This document shows, piece after piece, positions 10,237-19,018 of a stretch of DNA of 64,000 nucleotides. The position numbers and the translations under genes are program-made. Position 1 is the first letter of the stretch. The number at the start of each line of letters is the position of its first letter. This stretch comes from Clostridium_I sp963725425 (GTDB lineage: Bacteria; Bacillota; Clostridia; Clostridiales; Clostridiaceae): assembly GCA_963725425.1 (NCBI GenBank), contig CAVRYJ010000045.1, forward strand, positions 372,001 through 436,000, in the 5' to 3' direction. The notes beneath the pieces were generated by a model that saw only the letters and a list, made by a program, of their open reading frames with translations, searched no databases and was not told where the DNA came from.

Positions 10237-10310
10237 AAGTTAAGAGTTAAGAGTTAAGAGTTAAGAGTTAAGAGTTAAGGAAGATTTTCTGCTGGGGCAG
10301 AATAATCAAT
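10237..10310 (+). repeat. Heptad array R3 (six perfect AGTTAAG) plus hairpin
   Basis: Six exact AGTTAAG units run from 10238 to 10279, followed by an imperfect core hairpin (GATTTTCTGC...GCAGAATAATC). This is a half element without the inverted right arm. A purine-rich AAGACA/AAGATA stretch follows (10310-10355). A small AAAGCTT-CGC-AAGCTTT hairpin (10218-10234) lies between it and the prfC stop. Confidence 0.75.
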
Positions 10311-10403
10311 GAACAAGAACAAAGACAGGAACAAAGACAAAGATAAAGATAAATAACAAGGAGAGGCTGTCATCAAATTATAAGAAATTGATAAGCAATT
10401 TGT

Positions 10404-10500
10404 TAAGTTCAGAATTGAGAGTGGAAAATTGAAAGTTAATGTTAAGTGAAGAAAAACATCATTAACTCTCAATTTTTAATTTTCAATTCTGAACTTTCTT
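10404..10500. repeat. Inverted element of the AATTGAG heptad type
   Basis: The left part (AAGTTCAGAATTGAGAG, then AAAATTGAAAGTTAATG) is mirrored on the right (CATTAACTCTCAATTT, then AATTTTCAATTCTGAACTT). The units have the same 7-base period as the other heptad elements but the GAATTGA type. It sits between convergent prfC and the PAP2 gene. A second copy lies at 55.95-56.03 kb. Confidence 0.7.
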
Positions 10501-10555
10501 ATTTTGAGATATCCTTTCCTAAATATTCTAAAGAATTATAAAGATTTTAAAAAAA

Positions 10556-11521
10556 TTAAGATTCTTTATCTGTAGGAGCATTTAAAAGAAAAGAATCTTC
10601 ATTTCTGTAAAAATATTTGTGGTATTTTAACAAACGTTTATCTAATTTTGCTAATAAAAAGTCGACGATTTTAACCGTACAATAAGCAAGTAATATTCCA
10701 GCGAATATATCAAGTACCCAATGTACCTCAAGATACATTGTGGAGTAAATTACACTTAGGCAAAAAAATCCCCAAACCCACTTAAATATAACATCTTTCT
10801 CTCTTAGCACAAGTAAAAACATAGCAAAGGAAATTGAGGTATGCATTGATGGAAAACAATTCAATGTCCAGCCAGCTGCGGCTTGTGCAGATAAATGTCT
10901 AGCTAAACCATCAGGCTGTTGTAGCACGTACCAAACTTCTTGCAAATGAAAGGTTACGTAAAATGGGCTAATTAAAAATATTTGAAGAACATGAGCAGAA
11001 AGAAGATATCTTACCATTTTCTTAATATCTTTACATATTGCAGCTCTATATATTGGAATAATAGCAGTTACTACAAAACCATTGTTATAAACAAGTCGCA
11101 TAAACCAGGTTAAAGTTTGACTTGTATAAATACGTGCAAAAGCTCCGTCATTAAAAGGTATTTTCCTAAATATGGGATTTAGGTCTACTAATGATTTCAT
11201 CTTAGTTGCTTCGAGATGAAGAACTTGACCCCAAATACTGTAACCATATTTTTGTATGTAAGTAAGAAAAAAAACAAAGGGTACCATCAATATAATAAAA
11301 GTAAGCCATTTGATGTCTTTTCTACGATCGGGATAAGCGGTGGCAGCAGCAAACCAATAGAGGGAGGCTACAATTTTGGCACCAGGTCCTGCTGAACTAA
11401 AATATGTAGGTAATACGCAGACGAAAAGTATTATACCAAGCAATATGGTATAATTATCATCTAAAAGCCGTAGTATTTTTTTAAAATTATTATTTAAACT
11501 TATATTTTTTAACATTTCCAT
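10556..11521 (-). CDS. PAP2-family membrane phosphatase
   Basis: This multi-pass protein of 321 residues has hydrophobic stretches near 25-45, 70-90, 140-160, 180-195 and 230-300. NCFPSMHTS (about 219-227) and VHWVLDIFAG (about 266-275) are the second and third PAP2 phosphatase motifs, with the catalytic His pair. The longer N-terminal part resembles the PAP2 subgroup that includes inositol-phosphorylceramide-synthase-like proteins. It probably removes or transfers a phosphate-linked head group on a lipid in the membrane; the substrate cannot be inferred. ATG at 11521 follows AAGGGGG. It is divergent from the cobalamin riboswitch promoter. Confidence 0.85.
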   Translation of the reverse strand: MEMLKNISLNNNFKKILRLLDDNYTILLGIILFVCVLPTYFSSAGPGAKIVASLYWFAAATAYPDRRKDIKWLTFIILMVPFVFFLTYIQKYGYSIWGQVLHLEATKMKSLVDLNPIFRKIPFNDGAFARIYTSQTLTWFMRLVYNNGFVVTAIIPIYRAAICKDIKKMVRYLLSAHVLQIFLISPFYVTFHLQEVWYVLQQPDGLARHLSAQAAAGWTLNCFPSMHTSISFAMFLLVLREKDVIFKWVWGFFCLSVIYSTMYLEVHWVLDIFAGILLAYCTVKIVDFLLAKLDKRLLKYHKYFYRNEDSFLLNAPTDKES

Positions 11522-11738
11522 TTAAGATCCCCCTTGAAATAACAGATTAAATTATAACATAAAATTAACCTTTAATTACTATTATGGTATGAAAAAAATT
11601 AAAATATTAATTTTTTTCTCAATAAAACGGACAGAACGGCCTAATATATATCCCAATATGCGCTAGTAATGGCGTATTGCCTACCGCAAAATATCCTAAG
11701 AATCTTTGACTTGTTATTTTCTTGATAGTGCCTTAAAA

Positions 11739-11767
11739 TTGACACTTATTTAGCGTGGGTATATACT
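11739..11767 (+). promoter_or_regulatory. Promoter of the cobalamin riboswitch leader
   Basis: TTGACA (11739-11744), 17 bases, TATACT (11762-11767). It lies just upstream of the aptamer and is intact. The 217 bases between the PAP2 start and this promoter hold one copy of the TTGTTATTTTCTTGAT dispersed repeat (11701-11732). Confidence 0.75.
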
Positions 11768-11799
11768 AAATACAAATTAAATAATAAAATATTGGTTTA

Positions 11800-11950
11800 A
11801 TCATAAAATTGATTAATTAAAAGGGAATCAGGTTAAAGGCCTGAACGGTCCCGCCACTGTAAGAAAAGAATTTAAGTAATATATGCCACTGGATAACTCT
11901 GGGAAGGCCTATTTAAGTGATGATTTTCAAGTCAGGAGACCTGCCAATAT
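11800..11950 (+). promoter_or_regulatory. Cobalamin (adenosylcobalamin-type) riboswitch
   Basis: The conserved blocks appear in order: GGGAATCAGG, GGCCTGAACGGTCCCGCCACTGT, GCCACTG...TGGGAAGGC, and the B12 box AAGTCAGGAGACCTGCC (about 11929-11945). Known members turn off downstream genes when adenosylcobalamin is bound. The expression platform must lie in 11946-12105 (GGGGTTCTCC and a T-rich stretch are there), but I could not define an alternative helix with confidence. In this strain an IS element starts 160 bases downstream, between the switch and the genes it would control. Confidence 0.93.
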
Positions 11951-12105
11951 TTTTCGCCATTATCTCTACGAGTGATAGGGGGTGTTAAAGCGGAACATAT
12001 CTTTTGGGGTTCTCCTGGATAATAAGATGCTTTTGGACCCTTTTGACTATACGTTGAAAGGAATTTTTTTGCTTGAAATTAAAATAAAGCGTTAATAGAA
12101 CTAAA

Positions 12106-13486
12106 CTATAAATGAGCGAAAATGCTTGAATAATTTTCCAATGTTAAAAAAAGAAAAACATCTATGTAATCTCCTGTTATAATTAAGTTACAACACAAAA
12201 ACATAACTAAGGAGATAAACATAAATGTTTAACAACTCAATTGTAACAAAATCATCACCAATATACAAATTCTTAATCGAATTAAGGATAACTTTATATC
12301 TTACAACACCTCAACTTCACCATCTAATTCTATTTATAAATTCTATGGTGACCAAAGGCTATTGTGGAAAAATAACTGACGTTTCTGACTTTATGCCGGT
12401 TAGGCATAGGACGAATATCGGAAAGTTCTTATCTGATAGCCCATGGAATGAGGATTCTGTTGAAAGAGCCCTTAAAAAACGTGTAATTGCGAGAATATGG
12501 GAAACGTCTAGATTAACTAAAAAGCCTATCTATGTTGTGATAGATGATACTATTTCAGAGAAGACAGTGCCCTCGTCAAAGGCTAAGAAACCTACTGAAA
12601 AATGTAGATTCCATCATTCTCATTTAAAAGGTAAAGTAGTTTATGGTCATCAAATAGTTACCGTAATGTTATTGTGTGATACTCTTGTTTTACCATATAC
12701 TATGACAATCTACGATAAAGAAAATATGAGTAAAATCCAAATGGCAATTGAGTTTATAAAATCCTTACCAATCCCAGTAAACAAAGGTTATGTTTTATGT
12801 GATAGTTGGTACAGCAACAAAAAATTATTTGATGTTTCAAAAGATTCAGGCTACGCCTATATTGGAGGCTTAAGAACAAATAGAGTAATATATCCTAAAG
12901 GTCATGAAAAACTTGGAATTAAGCTTAACCATATGTGTGAGATATTAACTAAAGATGATGTCGACCTCGTCAAAGTTGGCAAAAATGAATATTATGTCTA
13001 CACATATAGAGGCAAGCTTAATGATGTCAAGGATTCGTTAATCGCACTTTGTTGGCCTAAAGAAGCTTTATTTAAACCTGGTTGCTTAAGAGCATTTATA
13101 AGTTTAGATACTGCTCTATCAACTGAAGAACTCTTAAATCACTATAAAAACAGATGGCCAATTGAAACATTTTTTAGAGAAACAAAAAAACATCTCGGGT
13201 TAAATCATTATCAAGTAAGAAGCAATCGTAGCATAAACAGATATTTTTTGCTGATGATGATAACTTATGTATACTGTGAATTAGAAGTAAGTAATGGTAA
13301 ACTAAATTTCAGTACTGGAATTAGAACTGCAAGAAACCAAGTCAAAAAAGAACGAATATCTTGGGTCTTTAATCAAGCTAACCAAGGAATATCTATTGAT
13401 GCTATTTTAAAAACATTAAAAGTAGCTTAGGATAGTTGATTTAAATTTGCATGGTAAAATATGTTACCAAATTCGCTCATTTATAG
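12106..13486 (+). mobile_element. IS4-superfamily insertion sequence, intact copy (1,381 bp)
   Basis: The element is bounded by perfect 15-bp inverted repeats CTATAAATGAGCGAA (12106-12120, and inverted at 13472-13486). It is flanked by a 7-bp target duplication AACTAAA (12099-12105 and 13487-13493). A 12-bp stem with a 2-base bulge pairs ATCTCCTGTTAT (12169-12180) with sequence over the transposase ribosome site (12203-12216). A TATAAT (12178-12183) lies within its left half, so native transcripts would lack the left arm. The 7-bp duplication and YREK signature fit the IS4 family. The second copy is at 36.2 kb. Confidence 0.93.
12225..13430 (+). CDS. IS4-type DDE transposase
   Basis: The 401-residue transposase has an RNase-H-like DDE core: Asp at 107/108 in VVIDDT, Asp 193 in LCDSWYS, and Glu 314 in YKNRWPIETFFRETK. 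That last segment fits the IS4 signature Y-2-R-3-E-6-K. The start ATG follows AAGGAGATAAACATAA. The frame is uninterrupted, unlike the copy at 36.3 kb, so this is probably the active copy. Its transcription runs toward hemB; I saw no strong outward promoter at the right end. Confidence 0.93.
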   Translation: MFNNSIVTKSSPIYKFLIELRITLYLTTPQLHHLILFINSMVTKGYCGKITDVSDFMPVRHRTNIGKFLSDSPWNEDSVERALKKRVIARIWETSRLTKKPIYVVIDDTISEKTVPSSKAKKPTEKCRFHHSHLKGKVVYGHQIVTVMLLCDTLVLPYTMTIYDKENMSKIQMAIEFIKSLPIPVNKGYVLCDSWYSNKKLFDVSKDSGYAYIGGLRTNRVIYPKGHEKLGIKLNHMCEILTKDDVDLVKVGKNEYYVYTYRGKLNDVKDSLIALCWPKEALFKPGCLRAFISLDTALSTEELLNHYKNRWPIETFFRETKKHLGLNHYQVRSNRSINRYFLLMMITYVYCELEVSNGKLNFSTGIRTARNQVKKERISWVFNQANQGISIDAILKTLKVA

Positions 13487-13526
13487 AACTAAATAAATTT
13501 TTATAAAATTTTAGGAGGTAATGGAC

Positions 13527-14495
13527 ATGTTTAGAAGACATAGAAGACTAAGAGAAAATGCAACAATACGAAGTTTGGTAAGAGAAACGGTATTAAATCC
13601 ACAAGATTTTATTTATCCTTTGTTTGTGGTTGAAGGAGAAAATATAAAAAAAGAGATAAGCTCTCTTCCAAATAATTTTCATTGGTCATTGGATAAATTA
13701 CCTGAATTAATAAAAGAGGTTATGGAAGCTGGAGTTAAGGGTGTAATGATATTTGGAATTCCAGACCACAAGGATGAGGTTGGACATTCAGCTTTTGAGG
13801 AGAATGGAATTGTTCAAAGAGCAGTAAGAATTATAAAGAAGCTTTCACCAGAACTTTGGGTTATTACAGATGTATGTATGTGTGAATACACAAGTCATGG
13901 ACATTGTGGAATAATTGTAGATCAAAAAGTGGATAACGATGAAACTTTAAAATACATTTCAGAAATAGCACTCTCACATGTAAAGGCAGGAGCAGATATG
14001 GTGGCACCTTCAGATATGATGGATGGAAGAGTAGAGGCTATTAGAAAAAGACTAGATGAAAATGGATATAAAAACGTTGGAATAATGGCTTATAGTGCTA
14101 AATATTCTTCTGCTTTTTATGGACCTTTCAGAGAAGCAGCAGATTCTGCTCCTCAATTTGGTGACAGAAAAGGCTATCAAATGGACCCTGCAAACATAAG
14201 AGAGGCTATGCTTGAAATTGAAGACGATATTAATGAAGGTGCGGATATTGTTATGGTTAAGCCAGCAATTTCATATCTTGATGTAATAAGATGGGCAAGG
14301 GATAAATTTAATCATCCTATAGCAGCCTACAGCGTAAGTGGAGAGTTTGCCATGGTAAAAGCTGCAGCATCTCTTGGAGTCATAGATGAAAAATTAATAG
14401 CACTTGAAATGTTAACTTCAATAAAAAGAGCAGGTGCGGACGTAATTATAACATATTATGCAATTGATGCAGCAAGATGGCTTTCTCAAAGTTAA
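13527..14495 (+). CDS. hemB: Delta-aminolevulinic acid dehydratase (porphobilinogen synthase)
   Basis: HemB condenses two 5-aminolevulinate molecules to porphobilinogen, the first shared step of tetrapyrrole synthesis. AGGAGG at 13513-13518 is only 2 bases from ATG 13521 but 8 from ATG 13527, so I choose 13527 (MFRRHRRLREN), giving 322 residues. DVCMCEYTSHGHCGI carries the metal-ligand Cys residues of zinc-type enzymes. The active-site lysines are expected in MAYSAKYSSAFYGPF and DIVMVKPAISY. It heads the cobalamin operon but is cut off from the riboswitch by the IS, whose right end is 27 bp before the ribosome site. The TAA stop lies within a heptad unit. Confidence 0.96.
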   Translation: MFRRHRRLRENATIRSLVRETVLNPQDFIYPLFVVEGENIKKEISSLPNNFHWSLDKLPELIKEVMEAGVKGVMIFGIPDHKDEVGHSAFEENGIVQRAVRIIKKLSPELWVITDVCMCEYTSHGHCGIIVDQKVDNDETLKYISEIALSHVKAGADMVAPSDMMDGRVEAIRKRLDENGYKNVGIMAYSAKYSSAFYGPFREAADSAPQFGDRKGYQMDPANIREAMLEIEDDINEGADIVMVKPAISYLDVIRWARDKFNHPIAAYSVSGEFAMVKAAASLGVIDEKLIALEMLTSIKRAGADVIITYYAIDAARWLSQS

Positions 14496-14584
14496 GAGTT
14501 AAAAGTTAAAAGTTAAAAGAATAAAAGATAAAGAACAAAAGAACAAAAGAACAAAGAGCAAAGAATAGAGAATAGAGAACTAAT
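14488..14584 (+). repeat. Heptad half-element R4 between hemB and cbiK
   Basis: Three to four AGTTAAG/AGTTAAA units overlap the hemB stop. They are followed by purine-rich units (AAAAGAAC repeated, then AGAATAG repeated) up to the cbiK ribosome site. No core hairpin or inverted arm is present, so read-through to cbiK is likely. Confidence 0.6.
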
Positions 14585-14603
14585 TGGAAGGTGAGAAAAT
14601 AAT

Positions 14604-15443
14604 TTGTTGAACATAAAAGATAAGGTTATTCTTGTTGTAAGCTTTGGTACTACTTATGAAGAAACAAGAAAAGTGACTATAGAAAGCATAGAAAACAGAA
14701 TAGGTAAGAGTTTTCCAGATTATGAATTGCGGAGAGCTTTTACCTCACATATAATTATAAAGGTACTTAGAAGCAGAGATAAACTCGTAGTTGATACTCC
14801 AGAAGAAGCACTTCTGAAAATCAAAAATGAAGGATACAAAGAGGTTATAGTTCAATCTCTACATATAATGCCTGGTGAGGAATATGAGTATGTGTCAAAG
14901 GTAGTAAAAACTTATAAAGATAGCTTTGAAAAAATAACACTTGGAAGACCAATATTATATTTCAAAGGTGATGGAGAAGAATTGGTAGATGATTATTCTA
15001 TAGCTGCTGAGGCTTTGAGGTCACAGATTCCAAAAGATAGTGTTGCGGTATTTATGGGACATGGTACAACTCATCCCGCTAATGCCTGTTATTCCTGTCT
15101 TCAACTTGTATTTAGAGATAAAGGTATAGATAATGTGTACATTGGGACTGTTGAAGGTTACCCTACTATTAAAAATGTAATAAATACCTTGAAGAGAGAA
15201 AAAGTAAATGAAGTTACATTAATGCCTTTTATGATAGTGGCAGGGAATCACTGTAATATTGATATGGCTTCAGATGAAGAGGATTCATGGAAGCAAATGT
15301 TTTTGAGGGAAGGATTTAAAGTACATATATATATGCATGGTATTGGAGAAAACCCAATGATTCAGGACATTTTTGTTAAACATGCAAGGGATGCCATTGG
15401 TGGAAAATTTAAAAATATTGGCAAGACAAAAAAGGGGATATAA
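14604..15443 (+). CDS. cbiK: Sirohydrochlorin cobaltochelatase
   Basis: CbiK inserts cobalt into sirohydrochlorin (factor II), the entry to the anaerobic B12 pathway. The start is TTG (14604 or 14607) after GGAAGGTGAG. The 279-residue length is typical of CbiK and twice that of CbiX-short. VSFGTTYEETR opens the protein; His 153 in MGHGTTHPA and His 216 in GNHCNIDMASDEEDSW match the metal-binding His pair of the family. No signal peptide is seen, so it is a cytoplasmic form. cbiP starts one base after its stop, indicating coupled translation. Confidence 0.95.
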   Translation: MLNIKDKVILVVSFGTTYEETRKVTIESIENRIGKSFPDYELRRAFTSHIIIKVLRSRDKLVVDTPEEALLKIKNEGYKEVIVQSLHIMPGEEYEYVSKVVKTYKDSFEKITLGRPILYFKGDGEELVDDYSIAAEALRSQIPKDSVAVFMGHGTTHPANACYSCLQLVFRDKGIDNVYIGTVEGYPTIKNVINTLKREKVNEVTLMPFMIVAGNHCNIDMASDEEDSWKQMFLREGFKVHIYMHGIGENPMIQDIFVKHARDAIGGKFKNIGKTKKGI

Positions 15444-15444
15444 T

Positions 15445-16968
15445 ATGGCGAAAATTATGATACAAGGTACAGCTTCCTCTGTTGGAAAGAGCATTATTGT
15501 AGCTGCATTATGCAGAATATTTCATCAAGATGGTTACAGCATTGTGCCATTTAAATCTCAAAATATGTCTTTGAATTCATATATAACTTTGGATGGCAAA
15601 GAAATGGGCAGAGCACAAGTACTTCAGGCTTATGCAGCGGGAATTGAACCCGAGGTCTATATGAATCCTATTTTACTCAAACCAACTTCTGACAAAAGAA
15701 GTCAGGTTATTTTAAATGGCGAAGTTTATGGAAATTATACTGCTATGGAGTATCATAATTTAAAGCCAAAGTTTAAAGATTTGCTAAAAGATCAGTTTCA
15801 AAAACTAGAAAACAAGTTTGATATTGTGGTTATTGAAGGGGCAGGAAGTCCAGCTGAAATTAACTTGAGAGATAAAGATATTGTAAATATGGGTTTGGCA
15901 GAACTTGTTGATGCACCTGTAATATTAGTAGGGGATATTGATAAAGGCGGAGTATTTGCAGCTATTGCAGGTACAATGTTACTTTTAAAGGATGATGAAA
16001 AGCCGAGAGTTAAGGGCACAATAATAAATAAATTCAGAGGCGATATAGAAATACTTAAGCCAGGACTTAACATGATTGAGAAAATAATCCATAAGCCTTC
16101 ATTGGGAGTTGTACCATATTTCAAACTAAATATTGAAGAAGAAGATGGAGCAGTTGAGTTTAATAAAAAAGTAAACGCACCGATTGATATAGCGGTTATA
16201 AAACTTTCACACATATCTAATTTTACAGATTTAGATGTTTTGAAGGAAGAGGATGACGTATCCGTAAGGTTTATTAGTTCTTTAGATGAATTTGGCAGTC
16301 CTGATCTAGTGATTATACCAGGTAGTAAAAATACTTTAGAAGATCTTTTAATTATAAGAGAAAATGGACTAGAAAAAGCTATAAAGGATTTTAGTAAAAA
16401 TGGAACAATAATTGGAATATGTGGTGGATATCAAATGCTTGGAAAAAGCATAAAGGATCCGTATAAGGTTGAGACTGATTTAGGTGAAATTTATGCTATG
16501 GATTTATTAAATGTGAGGACTACTTTTGAAGAACAAAAGGTTACAACTAGAGTTAAGGCAGATATAATTTGGGAAAACATTATGAGTGATTTTTCAAAAT
16601 ATATAATAAATGGTAAAAAAATAGGTCAGGTATATGGATATGAAATACATATGGGTAAGTCTACTTGTGGTGAGAATTGTAACCCACTTTTTTGTATTAA
16701 AGATAAAAATGGAGAGAAAGTAAACTATATGGATGGAGCTATAAACAATGACGGAAGTGTAATGGGAACATATATTCATGGTATATTTGATGGTGCATCG
16801 TTTAGAGAATATATTATAAATTATTTAAGAGATAAGAAGGGTATAGAACTTAAGTCAGCTCAAAACTATGAACATAAAAGAGAAAAAGAGTTAGACAAAC
16901 TTGCTGATATAGTTAGAAAAAATCTTGATATGGAGGCAATTTACGAAATAATGGGTATAACAAGATGA
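15445..16968 (+). CDS. cbiP: Cobyric acid synthase (adenosylcobyric acid synthase)
   Basis: CbiP (CobQ) amidates four carboxylates of adenosylcobyrinate a,c-diamide using glutamine and ATP. The start ATG at 15445 (MAKIMIQGTASSVGKS) is one base after the cbiK stop, with GGGGAT inside cbiK; the upstream in-frame opening lies within cbiK. It has 507 residues. The N-terminal dethiobiotin-synthase-like P-loop is GTASSVGKS; the C-terminal class I glutaminase-like domain has Cys near 326 in IGICGGYQMLG and His in TYIHGIFDG. It overlaps cbiB by ATGA. Confidence 0.97.
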   Translation: MAKIMIQGTASSVGKSIIVAALCRIFHQDGYSIVPFKSQNMSLNSYITLDGKEMGRAQVLQAYAAGIEPEVYMNPILLKPTSDKRSQVILNGEVYGNYTAMEYHNLKPKFKDLLKDQFQKLENKFDIVVIEGAGSPAEINLRDKDIVNMGLAELVDAPVILVGDIDKGGVFAAIAGTMLLLKDDEKPRVKGTIINKFRGDIEILKPGLNMIEKIIHKPSLGVVPYFKLNIEEEDGAVEFNKKVNAPIDIAVIKLSHISNFTDLDVLKEEDDVSVRFISSLDEFGSPDLVIIPGSKNTLEDLLIIRENGLEKAIKDFSKNGTIIGICGGYQMLGKSIKDPYKVETDLGEIYAMDLLNVRTTFEEQKVTTRVKADIIWENIMSDFSKYIINGKKIGQVYGYEIHMGKSTCGENCNPLFCIKDKNGEKVNYMDGAINNDGSVMGTYIHGIFDGASFREYIINYLRDKKGIELKSAQNYEHKREKELDKLADIVRKNLDMEAIYEIMGITR

Positions 16969-17912
16969 TAGATATAATAATAGCAGTGATAGTAGATTTT
17001 TTAGTAGGAGACCCATATTGGTTTCCACATCCTATAATCTATATTGGAAAACTTATAAGTTTTCTTGAAAAAATGGGTAGAAGGTTTTGTAAAAGTAATA
17101 AACAACTACGAATATTAGGACTCGCAATTGTAATTGTGGTTTGTAGTGTGAGTTTTTTAATACCATTTTTAGTACTAAGGTTTACGGCTAGATTTGTGCT
17201 GCTCCACCACGCTTTAAGTATAGTTATTGTTTGGACAACAATCGCAGCTAAAAGCCTAGATAAGGAAGCTATTAAAGTATGCAAGGCACTAGAGAACGAT
17301 GATATTGATGAGGCAAGGGTAAAACTTTCATATATAGTTGGTAGGGACACCTTAGAGCTTTCTAAAAAGGAAATAATAAGAGCAGATGTAGAAACTGTGG
17401 CTGAAAATACATCTGATGGTGTAATAGCACCTATACTTTTTTCTATATTAGGTGGAGCACCACTAGCTATGCTTTACAAAGCTGTAAATACAATGGATTC
17501 AATGCTTGGCTATAAGAATGAAAAATTTTATTATATTGGATATTTTCCTGCCAAAGTCGATGATGTTTTTAATTTAATACCAGCAAGAATTACAGGCGTT
17601 CTAATCGCTATGGTTTCTCCTTTAGTTAAAGGCAATGTTATAGGGAGCCTTAAAATAATGATTAGGGACAGGAAAAATCATAAGAGTCCTAATTGTGCAT
17701 ACCCTGAAGGTGCTGCTGCAGGTGCAATGAGAATTCAGCTTGGTGGAACTAATAGTTATTTTGGAGAGCTTGTATACAAACCAACTATAGGTGATGATAT
17801 AGTAAAATTATCAGAAGAACACATTAAAGCAAGCATTTTTCTTATGTACGCATCGGAAATACTACTTGTGATTTTTTATTTGGTGATAAGTGGGGGGGTT
17901 AAGCTATTGTGA
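16965..17912 (+). CDS. cbiB: Adenosylcobinamide-phosphate synthase
   Basis: CbiB (CobD in aerobes) attaches (R)-1-amino-2-propanol phosphate to adenosylcobyric acid at the membrane. The product has 315 residues with membrane segments at about 1-20, 48-75, 80-100 and 290-312. Family stretches are DFLVGDPYWFPHPIIYIGKLI at the N-terminus, AENTSDGVIAPILF, and PEGAAAGAMRIQLGG. The start ATG overlaps the cbiP stop by 4 bases, and the GTG of cobD overlaps its end. Its partner substrate comes from CobD encoded next. Confidence 0.96.
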   Translation: MIDIIIAVIVDFLVGDPYWFPHPIIYIGKLISFLEKMGRRFCKSNKQLRILGLAIVIVVCSVSFLIPFLVLRFTARFVLLHHALSIVIVWTTIAAKSLDKEAIKVCKALENDDIDEARVKLSYIVGRDTLELSKKEIIRADVETVAENTSDGVIAPILFSILGGAPLAMLYKAVNTMDSMLGYKNEKFYYIGYFPAKVDDVFNLIPARITGVLIAMVSPLVKGNVIGSLKIMIRDRKNHKSPNCAYPEGAAAGAMRIQLGGTNSYFGELVYKPTIGDDIVKLSEEHIKASIFLMYASEILLVIFYLVISGGVKLL

Positions 17913-18970
17913 TACATGGAGGAGACATATACACAGATGGAGTATTCAAGGGAAGAAAACTTTTAGATTACAGCTCTAATATTAATCCACTAGGACTTCC
18001 AAAGGGTTTTTCAGAAAATATAGGTGAGGCAATTAAAAATGCTGTAAGATATCCTGACATTAAATATAGAGAACTAATTAAAAATATAAGAGAATATACA
18101 GGAGTACTAAAGGCTGATTTTGTACTGGGAAATGGAGCAGCAGAAATTATAGACCTATCCATAAGTTGTTTTAAAAGCATATTGATAGTTGTTCCGTCTT
18201 TTGCGGAATATGAGTTAGATGCAAAAAAGTGGGATTGTACTATAGAGTATTCATATCTTTCTGGGGAAATGGAATTAAATTATGTTGAAATAATGGAGAA
18301 ACTTTCAAAAGTTCAGGCGCTTGTAATAGGAAATCCTAATAATCCTAATGGAAGCATAATACACAAGAAGAGTTTTCAAGCCATTTTAGATTTTTGTGAA
18401 GAAGAAGGCAAGACAATTATTATAGATGAAGCCTTTATTGAATTTACAGGTAGTGTAAAGGATAGTTTTACAAAACACACAGAAAATTATAAATGTATAT
18501 TTATAATAAGAGCTATAACAAAATTTTTTGCTATGCCCGGAGTGAGATTTGGCTACGGTATAAGTAGTGATGAAAAACTTGTTAAGGAAATACGAGAAAA
18601 ACAAAATCCTTGGAATATTAATTGCTTTGCTGAGATTGCAGTGAAGTATTCTCTAAATGATAAAGAGTATATTAAAAAATCACTTCAGTGGATTGAAGAT
18701 GAAAGAAAATTTTTAACAATGGAGCTAAATAAAATTAGTTGCATAAAAAACATATATCCAACTAATGCAAATTTCATATTATGTAAGCTTAATAATATAA
18801 ATCAGGAACAGGTGTATAACTTTTGTATTAAACAGGGGATAATTATTAGAAAGGCACAAAATTTTAGGGGACTTGACGAAAGTTTTATAAGACTAGCAAT
18901 TAAAGAACGGGCATCTAATGAAAAATTATTAGATGTTTTAAAAGGGATAAATGTATCTGATAAAAAATAG
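17909..18970 (+). CDS. cobD: L-threonine-O-3-phosphate decarboxylase
   Basis: CobD is a PLP enzyme that makes (R)-1-amino-2-propanol O-2-phosphate, the linker joined by CbiB. It starts with GTG overlapping cbiB and reads MIHGGDIY...LLDYSSNINPLG, the typical CobD opening. It has 353 residues with a fold type I aminotransferase core: NPNNPNG, the IIIDEAFIEF Asp, and the probable PLP lysine 205 in RAITKFFAMPGVR. HisC is the nearest relative, but the N-terminus and operon position argue for CobD. A 48-base gap separates it from the next gene. Confidence 0.95.
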   Translation: MIHGGDIYTDGVFKGRKLLDYSSNINPLGLPKGFSENIGEAIKNAVRYPDIKYRELIKNIREYTGVLKADFVLGNGAAEIIDLSISCFKSILIVVPSFAEYELDAKKWDCTIEYSYLSGEMELNYVEIMEKLSKVQALVIGNPNNPNGSIIHKKSFQAILDFCEEEGKTIIIDEAFIEFTGSVKDSFTKHTENYKCIFIIRAITKFFAMPGVRFGYGISSDEKLVKEIREKQNPWNINCFAEIAVKYSLNDKEYIKKSLQWIEDERKFLTMELNKISCIKNIYPTNANFILCKLNNINQEQVYNFCIKQGIIIRKAQNFRGLDESFIRLAIKERASNEKLLDVLKGINVSDKK

Positions 18971-19018
18971 GTTGGTTTTATTAAAGTTGGCAAGTTTTAT
19001 ATTAGGAGGCTTAAGGTT

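Noticed and set aside
10304..10365. Coding frame in the AAGACA/AAGATA purine-rich stretch
   Set aside because: Low-complexity repeat without ribosome site; an extension of the heptad region.
13431..13520. Outward promoter at the IS right end driving hemB
   Set aside because: TTGATT and TAAAAT are present, but the spacing (13 bases) is wrong; no acceptable pair was seen.
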